64,000 bases of DNA. Source: Bacteroidota bacterium (GTDB taxonomy: Bacteria; Bacteroidota; Bacteroidia; Chitinophagales; Saprospiraceae). The stretch spans positions 1 to 64,000 of the forward strand of contig WGNL01000008.1 in the NCBI GenBank assembly GCA_016124585.1. Reading direction: 5' to 3'. A program made the position numbers and the translations under genes. The notes under the pieces were generated by a model that saw nothing but the letters and a program-made list of their open reading frames with translations, searched no databases and had not been told where the DNA came from. This document shows, in pieces, positions 44,488 through 53,016 of the stretch (positions within the stretch are counted from its first letter, which is position 1; each line of letters begins with the position of its first letter).

Positions 44488-44526
44488 CAAAAAAAGGGTT
44501 TGCCGAACCTTCGTTCGACAAACCCT
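44488..44526 (-). terminator. Intrinsic terminator on the minus strand
   Basis: On the minus strand AGGGTTTGTCGAA pairs with TTCGGCAAACCCT (one mismatch) around a 6-base loop, followed by a T run. It faces away from the phosphoribosyltransferase gene and therefore ends a minus-strand transcript from the gap, though the hairpin may also stop plus-strand transcription. Confidence 0.75.
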
Positions 44527-44891
44527 GGAATTTTAAACTACACCCTGCCCTCGTTTGGCACAGGGGTAGCCCACACACTATGAGAACACCCAATATTATT
44601 CTTAAAGCCTTAAGCGCTAGGATTTGCGTTTAGAGCTTGGACGCTCATGGACTCAAATCATTATACTCAAAGCTCGTAATTTTCAAAGCGGCAAGGAAGC
44701 GCCCTTTTTTATTGGTGAGCCAGGGTTTTGCGTCTTTCCGGTCTAGGGAAATCCATTTGGCTGCTCACCAGTTAGCAAAGCCTTTACCAGTTGTTTCCGG
44801 GCTGTGCTTCCTCACCATGGGGGTAGTTTTCACCCTAAAGTTTAATGCTCCCGGACACGTTTGCCGGTATCGTTCAAGAAAATAGGAATTT

Positions 44892-44931
44892 CAAAAAAAT
44901 GGGTTTACCGCGCCTAATTCGGGGTAAACCC
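44892..44931 (-). terminator. Intrinsic terminator on the minus strand inside the gap
   Basis: GGGTTTACC and GGTAAACCC form a perfect 9-bp stem around a 13-base loop; on the minus strand it is followed by ATTTTTTT. It would end a transcript begun at the promoter 45236-45266. Confidence 0.7.
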
Positions 44932-45235
44932 GACAACAGAAAATAACTACTTATAACCGCTCCAAAATCCTAGGTTATAATCAGGGTTTGTTCATTGTCT
45001 TGTCTTTCAAATTTTGAGCAGCCGCCCATCTACACGCCGCCTACTGCCTAGCTGCGAACATGAGAAGGGGCGGGTCATTGAGGTCAGGGTCTTTCGCAGA
45101 AGTCTCATCACCCAAGTACTCGCCATCTCAAATTAATCCCATGATATGTTTGTCCACCGTTTTGTTTCTTATGGGAATTTTATCAGTGTTTTCTTTTCTT
45201 GATTCCGTCCTTTGACTTAATCATTTTTGATGATA

Positions 45236-45266
45236 CAAAAGTAGTGGCGTGTTCAGGGGCACACAA
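45236..45266 (-). promoter_or_regulatory. Consensus promoter on the minus strand inside the gap
   Basis: Read on the minus strand, TTG (45266-45264) is followed after exactly 20 bases by TACTTTTG (45243-45236), a full match to TAnnTTTG. No annotated minus-strand gene lies downstream within 1 kb. A 13-codon frame (MIKSKDGIKKRKH, stop) begins at 45224, about five bases after the expected start site. Confidence 0.65.
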
Positions 45267-45544
45267 TCCATTTTAAAGGGATAGTTGGGGTTTCTACCGA
45301 CGACACTCAATGTAATTTAAGATGAGGCAAAAATTTGTTGATTAAAAATTTTTATCATAAAACATTATTTTACAATGTTTTAGAAAAGAGTATTTCGCTA
45401 AATTGAATTGAAGGTTGGGAAAAAACCATTGCCGCCAACTCTATGAACTTAGAATTCCTAAACCTTGAAAAAAAATTGAAAAAAGTTTCATTTTCTATTT
45501 TTTCAAGGTTTTGGAGTAAAAAATGACCGAACGACTACCGAGTT

Positions 45545-47005
45545 ATGCGCAGCAAAGAAGACCTTTTTTACCTCGTACAGGCGATGTCCAAATCAGAGAA
45601 ACGCTATTTTGTTTTAGATGCCAAAAAGGGTGGCCGCAACGATAGCCGCTACCTCACCCTCTTTGGCGCCATCAACAATATGGAGGAATACGATGAAGCA
45701 CCGCTTAAAAAGCGATTTGCAGCCAACCTCTCTTCCGACAAGGCATACCTCTACGAGGCCATCCTTCGCAGTATGCGGGACTACCGCAGCCAAAGCTCCA
45801 AAGCCGCCCAAGTGAAGGAACGTTTAATGGACGCCCGGTACCTCTACGAACGGGGCCTCTACGACCAAAGCACCGAGCGTATCTCCGAAGCTAAGGCAAT
45901 GGCCGCCGAACTGGAAGACCAATTCACCCTGCTGGAAATCAACCGGGAGGAGCAGGTTTCGCTCTTCGACCGCCGGGCAAGGGTGCAGTTGGAGCATATC
46001 GAGAAATTGAATGAGGAGCGGGAAAAGACGCTAAAGGCAATTGATGAGGAGTTGAAGTATTTGGATTTGTATTATCGGTTGTCATTAGAACTAAGTAGAG
46101 ACTTTAACCCAAACGACGAGCATCGAATAGAAATATTGAAAATGAATCTTCCGATTAATTTACTAGATGAAAAAAACAAACCTAAATCACCTCAAGCTAT
46201 TAGACGATTCTTTCAATGCAATATGACTTATTTCAGCATCTCAGGCGAACTTGAAAAGGTGTATTATTTTTCAAATAAAGCAGTTGAATGGTGGGAGAAT
46301 CTTCCGATACTTAAAGAAGAGGAGTTTTATCGCTATATAAATAATGTCTCAAACCTAGTAAATACTTGTTATAAGATAGATGGTAAGGCTCAAGAAGCAA
46401 ATCAGTGGTATGAAATATTAAAAAATGAAAGGCAAAACAGTAGTTTGCACAATCAAAAAGTTATATTCCAATATTTATCTCTTTCTAAGCTTTTGTACCA
46501 CTTGAACCAAAACGAATTTACTGAAGCAAGTAAATTATTACCAGACATTATTGATGGACTAAATAAATTTGGCCTAAAGAAAAACATAGCTTTGGTTGGA
46601 AATATTGCCACAGTATATTTTTTAGTAGGCGATTATGCTAACTGCATAAAATGGGTAGATAATATTATAAAAAATATGAAAAATAGCGGCAGGTTAGACA
46701 TCCAACGTATAATGCGTATTTACAAAATAGTGTCACTTTACGAATTAAATGATTTTGAAAGAATTGACCTTGAAATTAGGGCGGCAAATCGATTTTACAA
46801 ATCTAACGATTTTGGTCATGAGGCTATGGAAGAAATAGTTCTGAATGTCTATTTACGTCAAATAATAGACGCTCCAATATTTGAAATCAAACATTCAATC
46901 ATCAATTTAAGACAATACTTAATTGAGATAAAGCGTCAACCTAACTCAGAGAACCTATTAGGATTAGATGAACTTACGATATGGGTTGATTCAAAAATGA
47001 AATAA
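45545..47005 (+). CDS. TPR-like helical protein of unknown function, mosaic composition
   Basis: A 486-residue, probably all-helical protein without signal peptide. Residues ~1-165 (LFYLVQAMSKSEKRYFVLDA, ARYLYERGLYDQSTERISEAK) and ~200-480 (repeated pairs of amphipathic helices) resemble tetratricopeptide-type repeats joined by a coiled coil around 150-175. The DNA changes abruptly: the 60-base line from 45841 has 34 G/C, the line from 46441 only 16. The change lies near 46040, inside the frame. Families with a conserved N-terminal part and a variable C-terminal part of this sort occur as paralogues in Saprospiria, from memory. Upstream, TTG and TATTTTTT near 45490-45515 may be its promoter. 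Confidence 0.7.
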   Translation: MRSKEDLFYLVQAMSKSEKRYFVLDAKKGGRNDSRYLTLFGAINNMEEYDEAPLKKRFAANLSSDKAYLYEAILRSMRDYRSQSSKAAQVKERLMDARYLYERGLYDQSTERISEAKAMAAELEDQFTLLEINREEQVSLFDRRARVQLEHIEKLNEEREKTLKAIDEELKYLDLYYRLSLELSRDFNPNDEHRIEILKMNLPINLLDEKNKPKSPQAIRRFFQCNMTYFSISGELEKVYYFSNKAVEWWENLPILKEEEFYRYINNVSNLVNTCYKIDGKAQEANQWYEILKNERQNSSLHNQKVIFQYLSLSKLLYHLNQNEFTEASKLLPDIIDGLNKFGLKKNIALVGNIATVYFLVGDYANCIKWVDNIIKNMKNSGRLDIQRIMRIYKIVSLYELNDFERIDLEIRAANRFYKSNDFGHEAMEEIVLNVYLRQIIDAPIFEIKHSIINLRQYLIEIKRQPNSENLLGLDELTIWVDSKMK

Positions 47006-47010
47006 TTTCA

Positions 47011-47472
47011 TTATGAATGTAAATAATAAAATTTTATCATTTTTTTTGAACCAGCCATTTCTAACTTAACCAATATAATATTAGGGGAAATTAAGCCTGT
47101 GCTTGGTGAACTTTTCATCTTAACAGCATATGTCTTGACCTTACTTTGAGGCACTTCGGTAGGCCCAGAAAAACCAATTACAATATCCGTTATCCCAATA
47201 ATAAACACCGTATTATTCCCATCATTATACGTGATGCAAAGTTGGTTCTTCATTGAGTCCGCAGCATCAAATTCATAGAAAGCCTTGGTATTGCCAATGG
47301 CATCATTCACAAACTTCTCCAAGGTGCTAGGTACCTCGCTGGCGCAAATATCCGAACCGAGCACAGATAGCAACGCCCCACGTTTCGTGATGGCCAAGCG
47401 CTGGCCGTCTTGAAGGGTATCCACCAGAACCACGGAATTGAGATCGGAAGTGACAAGAAGTGAATTTCTCAT
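47011..47472 (-). CDS. Hypothetical protein, convergent with the TPR-like gene
   Basis: A 153-residue protein with no signal peptide and no domain I recognise; alternating beta segments (LNSVVLVDTLQDGQRLAIT, NTVFIIGITDIVIGF, NIILVKLEM) suggest a small beta-barrel or sandwich. It ends six bases from the stop of the convergent TPR-like gene. Its first ~75 codons have ordinary composition, while the 3' half (below ~47220) is AT-rich, continuing the AT-rich island of the neighbour. Confidence 0.55.
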   Translation of the reverse strand: MRNSLLVTSDLNSVVLVDTLQDGQRLAITKRGALLSVLGSDICASEVPSTLEKFVNDAIGNTKAFYEFDAADSMKNQLCITYNDGNNTVFIIGITDIVIGFSGPTEVPQSKVKTYAVKMKSSPSTGLISPNIILVKLEMAGSKKMIKFYYLHS

Positions 47473-47682
47473 AGTTGTTGTTTTTTAGTTTTTAGTATGT
47501 TGTGTAGCCTTGAAAGCTGGAACAAAGAAACGGTTTTTTCAGGGAACTCAAATGGTTTTATCCGGCTTTGGCTCAGCGTTTAGGAAAAATTGCGACACCG
47601 AAATAGCCGTTCCGTAATTTGGCCGTCGTTTTTATGGCAACAAAGCCTGTGAACCAGCGTTTTTTCAAAAAAACTGTTTCCG

Positions 47683-49653
47683 ATGAAGAGTACATACGCC
47701 TTTTTCTGCCTCATTACTTTCTTGTTAGCCGCTTGTACCTATACCCAAAAAGTGAAGGACGGTGATTTCGCTGTAGAGCGCAAACAGTACGCCGTGGCCG
47801 TTGACCTGCTCAAAAAGGAGCACCAAAAAGCCAAAAGCCGGGTGGAAAAAGGCAAAATCGCCTTTCAATTGGGCGAAAGTTACCGGATGCTCAACAAGCC
47901 TGCCAGCGCCTCCGATTGGTACAAAAAAGCCTACGATGACGGCTATGGCACCGACGCTTTGCAAGGCTACGCCTACACTTTGAAACAGCTTGAACAGTAC
48001 GACGAGGCCATCAAACAGTTCAAGGAATTGGGCATCGAAATCGGCAGCCCTTACGAATACCGTCGGGAAATCAGTTCTTGCCAAATGGCCAAAGGGTGGA
48101 AAGAGGAGAAATCAAAAGCTTATTCCGCCACGATTTTGCCATTTAACAGCCCCGGCGCAGACTATGCCCCAGCTATTTTCCAATCTGGAAAAATCGTCTT
48201 CACTTCTGACCGACAAGCTGCTACGGGGGATGAAACCTATAAATGGACAGGCAATGAGTTTTCTGACCTTTTTGTCGCCGATGTGCAATCGGGCGATGTA
48301 CAACCATTTGACAATCAACTGAATACCCCCAACAACGAGGGCACTGCCACTTTCAACAAAACCAATAACGAGCTGTATTTCACCCGCTGCTACGGCGATA
48401 AAAAAGAAGACAATTTCTGTAAAATCATGTCGAGTAAGTGGGACGGTTCCAACTGGTCCGAGCCTGTGGCGCTGCCATTCCAGCAGAATGGCGTGAACTA
48501 TGGCCACCCTGCCCTGAGCGCAGATGGCAACGTCCTCTATTTTTCCTGCAATTCCAAGGATGGTTGGGGGGGGTACGACCTGTGGGCGAGCGAGCGTAAG
48601 GGCGAACTGTGGAACGAACCTAAGCTTCTTCCCCGCACTGTGAATACGATTGGGAATGAGAAGTTCCCTTGGCTGGACGGCGATACCCTCTATTTTTCCA
48701 GCGATTTTCACCCCGGCATGGGCGGCCTGGATATTTTCAAGACCTACAAAAGTGCTGGCGGCGCTTGGGCCCCGGTACAGAACCTAAAACCGCCACTCAA
48801 TTCTGGCTCCGATGATTTTGCGTATGTAATTGATTATCAGGCAAAAAAAGCACAGGATGTGCTTCAGGTTGGCTATTTCAGTTCCAACCGACCAGATGGC
48901 CCAGGCAACGACGACCTATACCGATTCGAGCGTCGAGTACCACCGCCTGAGCCTGCTAAGCCAGTGGCGGAGTACAAGCTGAAATTAGAAGGGTATGTGC
49001 TGGAAAAAATATTTGCCGAGGCTGACAACCCCGATACTAAACTGCTTGGGCGCAAGCCCTTGAACGGTGCTACGGTAGAAGTAAGGTTTGGAAAAGAAAA
49101 GAAAACATTCACCGTGGCAGAAGATGGTTTTTTTAGCATGGATTTAGCAGAAAACACTGACTATCAATTCATTGCAACAAAAAACGGATACTTGACTGGC
49201 GAAACTTTTTTCTCAACGAAAGGCATTGGAAAAGACCCATCAAATCCGGTACAGACCTTCGAAGTAGAAATTGTTTTGGATAAAATTTATCTCAACAAGG
49301 AAATCGTGCTGGAAGATATTTACTACGACTTCGACAAATGGGACATCCGGGCAGACGCCCAACCTACACTTAACGCCCTAGCCCGCAACCTCGAATTGAA
49401 TCCGAAAATCCGCATCCAACTCAGCTCCCACACCGACTGTCGGGGCAACGACGCCTACAACGAAGAACTCAGCCAGCGGCGGGCTCAGTCCGCTGTGGAT
49501 TACCTCGTTTCAAGGGGAATTGCGGTGGAACGGCTTTCTGCAAAGGGCTATGGGGAAACGGTGCCGAAGGCAAACTGCGCCTGCGCACGCTGTACCGAAG
49601 AGGAGCATCAGTTGAACAGGCGTACGGCATTTACAATTCTGGAAGGACTGTAG
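47683..49653 (+). CDS. PorE-like lipoprotein: TPR, PD40 propeller, regulatory-like domain, OmpA domain
   Basis: A 656-residue outer-membrane lipoprotein (lipobox LLAAC at ~18). Domains in order: TPR-like helices (~25-140), a PD40/WD40-like propeller (~150-420; IVFTSDRQAA, ELYFTRCYG, LYFSSDFHPGMGGLDIF, YFSSNRPDGPGNDDLYRF), a carboxypeptidase-regulatory-like domain (~435-530; LNGATVEVRFGKEKKTF), and an OmpA peptidoglycan-binding domain (~540-656; DIYYDFDKWDIRADA, LSSHTDCRGNDAYNEELSQR). This is the exact order known for PorE, which tethers the type IX secretion machinery to peptidoglycan. A T9SS cargo gene lies elsewhere in the window (5783). Other OmpA/propeller proteins exist, so the PorE label is a family-based inference. 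Confidence 0.85.
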   Translation: MKSTYAFFCLITFLLAACTYTQKVKDGDFAVERKQYAVAVDLLKKEHQKAKSRVEKGKIAFQLGESYRMLNKPASASDWYKKAYDDGYGTDALQGYAYTLKQLEQYDEAIKQFKELGIEIGSPYEYRREISSCQMAKGWKEEKSKAYSATILPFNSPGADYAPAIFQSGKIVFTSDRQAATGDETYKWTGNEFSDLFVADVQSGDVQPFDNQLNTPNNEGTATFNKTNNELYFTRCYGDKKEDNFCKIMSSKWDGSNWSEPVALPFQQNGVNYGHPALSADGNVLYFSCNSKDGWGGYDLWASERKGELWNEPKLLPRTVNTIGNEKFPWLDGDTLYFSSDFHPGMGGLDIFKTYKSAGGAWAPVQNLKPPLNSGSDDFAYVIDYQAKKAQDVLQVGYFSSNRPDGPGNDDLYRFERRVPPPEPAKPVAEYKLKLEGYVLEKIFAEADNPDTKLLGRKPLNGATVEVRFGKEKKTFTVAEDGFFSMDLAENTDYQFIATKNGYLTGETFFSTKGIGKDPSNPVQTFEVEIVLDKIYLNKEIVLEDIYYDFDKWDIRADAQPTLNALARNLELNPKIRIQLSSHTDCRGNDAYNEELSQRRAQSAVDYLVSRGIAVERLSAKGYGETVPKANCACARCTEEEHQLNRRTAFTILEGL

Positions 49654-49716
49654 GCATAGCACAAGTAGAAATTCAAAGGCTATCATCACGACAGTTTCTA
49701 TTGAACTGAATGTTTT

Positions 49717-50367
49717 TTAAAAACTATAAACCGTATTTTTCTTTTTCGAAATTCTGATTTGATAGCCAACTTGAAATCCAATGGCATTAATTGGGTTAAT
49801 ATCGTATTTATTTCTTTCATCACTTTTTCTCCCCAACCAAAAGCCCTGTAAATAATAGGGTTCAATATAGAAGTTCTTGTATTTTAACCCTAATAATACT
49901 GGCGCTCCATATTTATCATTATCATTGTTGGGAACATCGAATCTAGCCATATTATCCCTGTAAAATATCAAATCCTTGATGTAAATCATGGATAACCCAG
50001 TACCTATATAGAAATAATCGGAAAAATAATATTTCATCAAAAAAGCTCCTCCATAAGACTTATATTTCATCCTGCCTTTAAATGTCGCAATCCCATAAAA
50101 ATTAGATTCAAAATCTTTTTTAGCACAGGAAAAACTCAGTTCAATTGATAATTTTTTCGAATTGTAATGCTCCCAACTTATTGAAAAACTTTTGCTTCTT
50201 TTCGAAAAACCATTGTCAGTTATGTCAAAATCAAAATCAGCGGCTCCAGTATTTCCTTCATCTCCAATCTTTGCCCAATCCACTCCCGCCGAGAGACCAA
50301 TATAAGACTGAGCCATCCCTGAACTGGCAATAATGGAAAGCACCAATGCAAAAAATAATTTTTTCAT
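49717..50367 (-). CDS. Outer-membrane beta-barrel protein, hypothetical
   Basis: From the ATG at 50367 it has 216 residues with a signal peptide (MKKLFFALVLSIIASSGMAQ) followed directly by a first strand, SYIGLSAGVDWAKIG. Alternating strands such as FYIGTGLSMIYIKDL and GLKYKNFYIEPYYLQGFWLG, and a terminal AIGFQVGYQIRIS near the end, fit a small OmpW/OprF-like barrel. The final residues are KKKNTVYSF, whose terminal phenylalanine fits BAM recognition. No function is proposed. Confidence 0.7.
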   Translation of the reverse strand: MKKLFFALVLSIIASSGMAQSYIGLSAGVDWAKIGDEGNTGAADFDFDITDNGFSKRSKSFSISWEHYNSKKLSIELSFSCAKKDFESNFYGIATFKGRMKYKSYGGAFLMKYYFSDYFYIGTGLSMIYIKDLIFYRDNMARFDVPNNDNDKYGAPVLLGLKYKNFYIEPYYLQGFWLGRKSDERNKYDINPINAIGFQVGYQIRISKKKNTVYSF

Positions 50368-50409
50368 GGCCAAGCGTGTAGTAATTTGAAAAGGATTCGG
50401 CCAAGTTCA

Positions 50410-51246
50410 TCAATTTTTCCGAAACTTCTTAATCCCTTTCACCACAATCGGCGGCAGCAGGTCATTGGCAAGGTTTACCATGTTATTGAATGCAGTCATT
50501 TTGGTGCTGTCCTGCCCCTTGCGGGCTGCGAAGGTAGTGGTAATGCGTTGGCGGTTGGCCTCGCTCACTTCGCTGTCCGGGCGACCATTGGTGTAGTAGT
50601 ACAACGCCAGGGATTTCCGGCTCCGGTCTGGCGGGCAAGCGAGGGCATCTGGGTGGCCATGCCAAGAGAAGTCGGTAGTGGAGAAAATGGCCATCCGGTT
50701 AAAAAACGGTGCGATGCGGGTCACGCATTTGCTCATGTCTTTTTCCCAAAGCTCGAAGTGGCCTCCCCACGCTTCGTCCCAGTCTTCATTGAGGTAAACG
50801 AGCACGTTCACCCGGCGGTCGAGGCCCATCATTTTGTGTTTGTGGAAATCCACGTGCACTTTCAGGAAGCCACCAGACTTGATTTGGTGGCAGCCGCCGC
50901 CTTCGAAATAGGGATCCGGCACCAGCGTTTCCTCAATTCCCGTGAGGTTTTGGAGGAATTCCAGAAAAGGCTGCGAGTTGAGGAAGTGCATGAACTCACG
51001 GGTTAGTGGTCCGAATTTGTATTCGCCTTTGGAGGCGTGCTTCACTTCGTTAGGGTTGGCGTAAAAAACCTCATCCTTGCCGGGTTGTCCAAGTTCAGGG
51101 AACTCTGCGAGGACTTTTTTCAGGGCGTCTTTGTTGAAAAAATCATCGAACCAAGTGCTGGCAAATGGCTTGGCGTTGTTGTAGGCTTCCTGACGCTGCT
51201 CGCCGAGGGCAACGAGTTCGGGGAGCGATATATCTAAAAACTGCAT
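50410..51246 (-). CDS. 2-oxoglutarate/Fe(II)-dependent oxygenase, prolyl-hydroxylase type
   Basis: From the ATG at 51246 (MQFLDISLPELVALG) the protein has 278 residues; the frame upstream to 51333 has no support. The iron site is HVDFHKH (HxD) near residue 145 and the distal histidine in FSWHGHPD; the 2-oxoglutarate-binding arginine is in PPDRSRKSLALYYY. The fold resembles the P4Hc branch that hydroxylates protein or peptide proline or modifies small molecules. The phrase RRVNVLVYLNEDWDEAWGG is characteristic. The substrate is unknown. Confidence 0.86.
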   Translation of the reverse strand: MQFLDISLPELVALGEQRQEAYNNAKPFASTWFDDFFNKDALKKVLAEFPELGQPGKDEVFYANPNEVKHASKGEYKFGPLTREFMHFLNSQPFLEFLQNLTGIEETLVPDPYFEGGGCHQIKSGGFLKVHVDFHKHKMMGLDRRVNVLVYLNEDWDEAWGGHFELWEKDMSKCVTRIAPFFNRMAIFSTTDFSWHGHPDALACPPDRSRKSLALYYYTNGRPDSEVSEANRQRITTTFAARKGQDSTKMTAFNNMVNLANDLLPPIVVKGIKKFRKN

Positions 51247-51492
51247 GGGCAAAACGGATAAATGATGATTGAAACGAGGCGCAAAAGTATTTGATTTTTT
51301 CAGCAACTCGGTTGCGCTCGGCTTCACCTTCATTTTTACGAAGAAAACTACCTGAAGGTTTGGGCAGTTGAGGAGTAGTTGGCGTCTTACAACCAGCTTT
51401 TTTCAAATGAAAACCTAATCCCCCAGCCCAAGTGTGCCCGAAACTTCAAAAGCCCTTAATTTTGCAGCCGTAATTCTAAATTTTCCCAAAAC

Positions 51493-52938
51493 ATGAAGCA
51501 TCTCGTTTTCATTTTCTCCTTGTTTCAAATACTGTTTTTCAGCGCAACTGGTAAGGCGCAAGGCCATAAAATTGACGTGACCATTGACGGTTATTCAGGT
51601 GAAAAGGTCTACCTCGGCTATCGCCGTGCGGACAAGGTTTACAGCAAAGACACGGTGGCCATCACCAACGGCAAGTATATTTTCGAGGGGCCGGATGATT
51701 TGGCACCGGGCATCTACCTCGTCCTCATGCCACCAGACAACAAGTTCTTCGAATTCGTGGTGACAAAAACAGAGCAAAATTTTTCTGTATCAACAAAGGC
51801 ACCAGATTTTTACCAAAACCTTAAAGTCAAAGGCTCAAAAGACAACCAACTGTTGCTCGATTACCAGAAATTCATGTCCGACCAAGTGGCGGAATCAAAA
51901 AAAATTCAGGAAGCCATCACAGCCGAGACGGATGAAAAAAAGAAGGAGAAACTCAAAAAAGAATTGGAAGATATTTCGAAAACGGTGCGCGACCGCCAGA
52001 ACAAATACATGAAGGATAACCCCGGCACTTACACTGCTAAGCTCATCGGGGCTTTCCAAGATCCCGAAGTCCCCGAAGCACCCAAGAAAGCAGATGGCAG
52101 CATCGACAGCAGTTTTCAGTTCCGTTATTACCGTTCACACTTCTGGGACGGCTTTGATTTTTCGGATGAAATTTTCGTAAACACACCATATCTGAAGGAA
52201 AAAACTGACCGATTTTTGGATAAAATGACTTTGCAATCGCCCGACAGCGTGGGTGCAGCAGCAGAGTGGTTGGTAGAAAAATCAAGGGCAAATACTGATG
52301 TGTTCAAATACCTTCTGCCGTACCTATTAAACAAATACTACACCCCCGAAATCATGGGGCTGGACGCCGTGTTCATCCGACTTTCTGACAAATACTACAA
52401 GTCGGGCATCGCCGATTGGGTGACACCGGAGAACCTCAAAAAAATCACCGACGATGCCTACATGAACAGCAATGTGCTCATAGGTAACCAAGCGCCTGAT
52501 GTAAAAGTGCAGCGCTACGACCCTGTGCAGGACAAATTCACCAACGAACTCATCAGCCCCTACGACGTGCAAGCCGAATACACGGTCATTTTCCTTTGGA
52601 AACCCGGCTGTGGCCACTGCAAACACACCACTGAGGAACTGATTCCATTTTACGAAGAATGGAAAAACAAGGGTGTGGAAATTTTCTCCATTTCCTCCGC
52701 CAACCACACCGAACTGGAGAAGGCAGTGGAAGATATTCACAACGAAAAAATGCCATGGATTATCACGGCCGACCCATACACCAGGGCCCGTGCGTTGCAA
52801 CTTTACTACGGCACATCACTGCCCAAGCTTTATCTGCTGGACAAGAACAAGAAAATCATCGCTAACCGGGTAGGTGTGAAGCAATTGCCGGAAATCATCG
52901 AAAACCACAAACGGGTGACGGGTGGCATAAACCGATAA
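51493..52938 (+). CDS. TlpA-like thiol-disulfide oxidoreductase with N-terminal DUF4369-type domain
   Basis: A 481-residue exported protein (signal MKHLVFIFSLFQILFFSATG). Residues ~25-115 form a DUF4369-type beta domain (IDVTIDGYSGEKVYLGYR). A central helical region (~115-330; DUF5106-like) follows. The thioredoxin-like domain (~335-478) has the redox pair in WKPGCGHCKHTTEEL (CGHC) and the cis-Pro region TSLPKLYLLDKN. Such proteins reduce disulfides or support cytochrome c maturation in the periplasm of Bacteroidota. An intrinsic terminator follows. Confidence 0.9.
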   Translation: MKHLVFIFSLFQILFFSATGKAQGHKIDVTIDGYSGEKVYLGYRRADKVYSKDTVAITNGKYIFEGPDDLAPGIYLVLMPPDNKFFEFVVTKTEQNFSVSTKAPDFYQNLKVKGSKDNQLLLDYQKFMSDQVAESKKIQEAITAETDEKKKEKLKKELEDISKTVRDRQNKYMKDNPGTYTAKLIGAFQDPEVPEAPKKADGSIDSSFQFRYYRSHFWDGFDFSDEIFVNTPYLKEKTDRFLDKMTLQSPDSVGAAAEWLVEKSRANTDVFKYLLPYLLNKYYTPEIMGLDAVFIRLSDKYYKSGIADWVTPENLKKITDDAYMNSNVLIGNQAPDVKVQRYDPVQDKFTNELISPYDVQAEYTVIFLWKPGCGHCKHTTEELIPFYEEWKNKGVEIFSISSANHTELEKAVEDIHNEKMPWIITADPYTRARALQLYYGTSLPKLYLLDKNKKIIANRVGVKQLPEIIENHKRVTGGINR

Positions 52939-52959
52939 GCAAATCCAATTATTGCTTAG

Positions 52960-53003
52960 AACAGCGCCTTCAAGTGTGTAACTTGGCGGCGCTGTTTTGT
53001 TTT
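52960..53003 (+). terminator. Intrinsic terminator after the TlpA-like gene
   Basis: AACAGCGCC pairs with GGCGCTGTT, with an inner CAAGT/ACTTG pairing, followed by TTGTTTT. Confidence 0.8.
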
Positions 53004-53016
53004 AGAAACATTTTAA

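Larger units (their letters stand above)
44446..45544 (-). ncRNA. 1.1 kb gap with minus-strand promoter and two terminators; candidate small RNAs or decayed small genes
   Basis: No long frame is credible, but the gap is organised. A consensus minus-strand promoter (45236-45266) and a minus-strand terminator (44892-44931) bound a transcript of ~335 bases; a second minus-strand terminator (44488-44526) bounds a further ~360 bases. The first unit can fold: CTGCGAA/TTCGCAG and ATGAGA/TCTCAT interlock as a possible pseudoknot (45050-45110), and TTATAACC/GGTTATAA form a hairpin (44951-44981). Both units also hold coding-like but interrupted frames: DGEYLGDETSAKDPDLNDPP ending LLMFAARQ and stop (near 45130-45040), and MVRKHSPETTGKGFANW, stop, then AAKWISLDRKDAKPWLTNKK and on to NDLSP and stop (44818-44650). 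I searched by eye for tmRNA, RNase P and 6S hallmarks and found no convincing set. Confidence 0.45.

Noticed and set aside
44637-44885. Plus-strand 82-codon frame in the 44.4-45.5 kb gap
   Set aside because: It is antisense to a more protein-like minus-strand frame, lies in the transcript bounded by minus-strand terminators, and has no promoter or recognisable product.
44930-44985. ACAGAA...TTATAACC as the conserved 3' part of RNase P RNA, or GAAAATAACTAC as an ssrA tag (ENNY)
   Set aside because: RNase P would need the GAGGAAAGTCCGG region, which is absent on this strand; an ssrA tag should end in ALAA or similar, but here TTA TAA follows directly.
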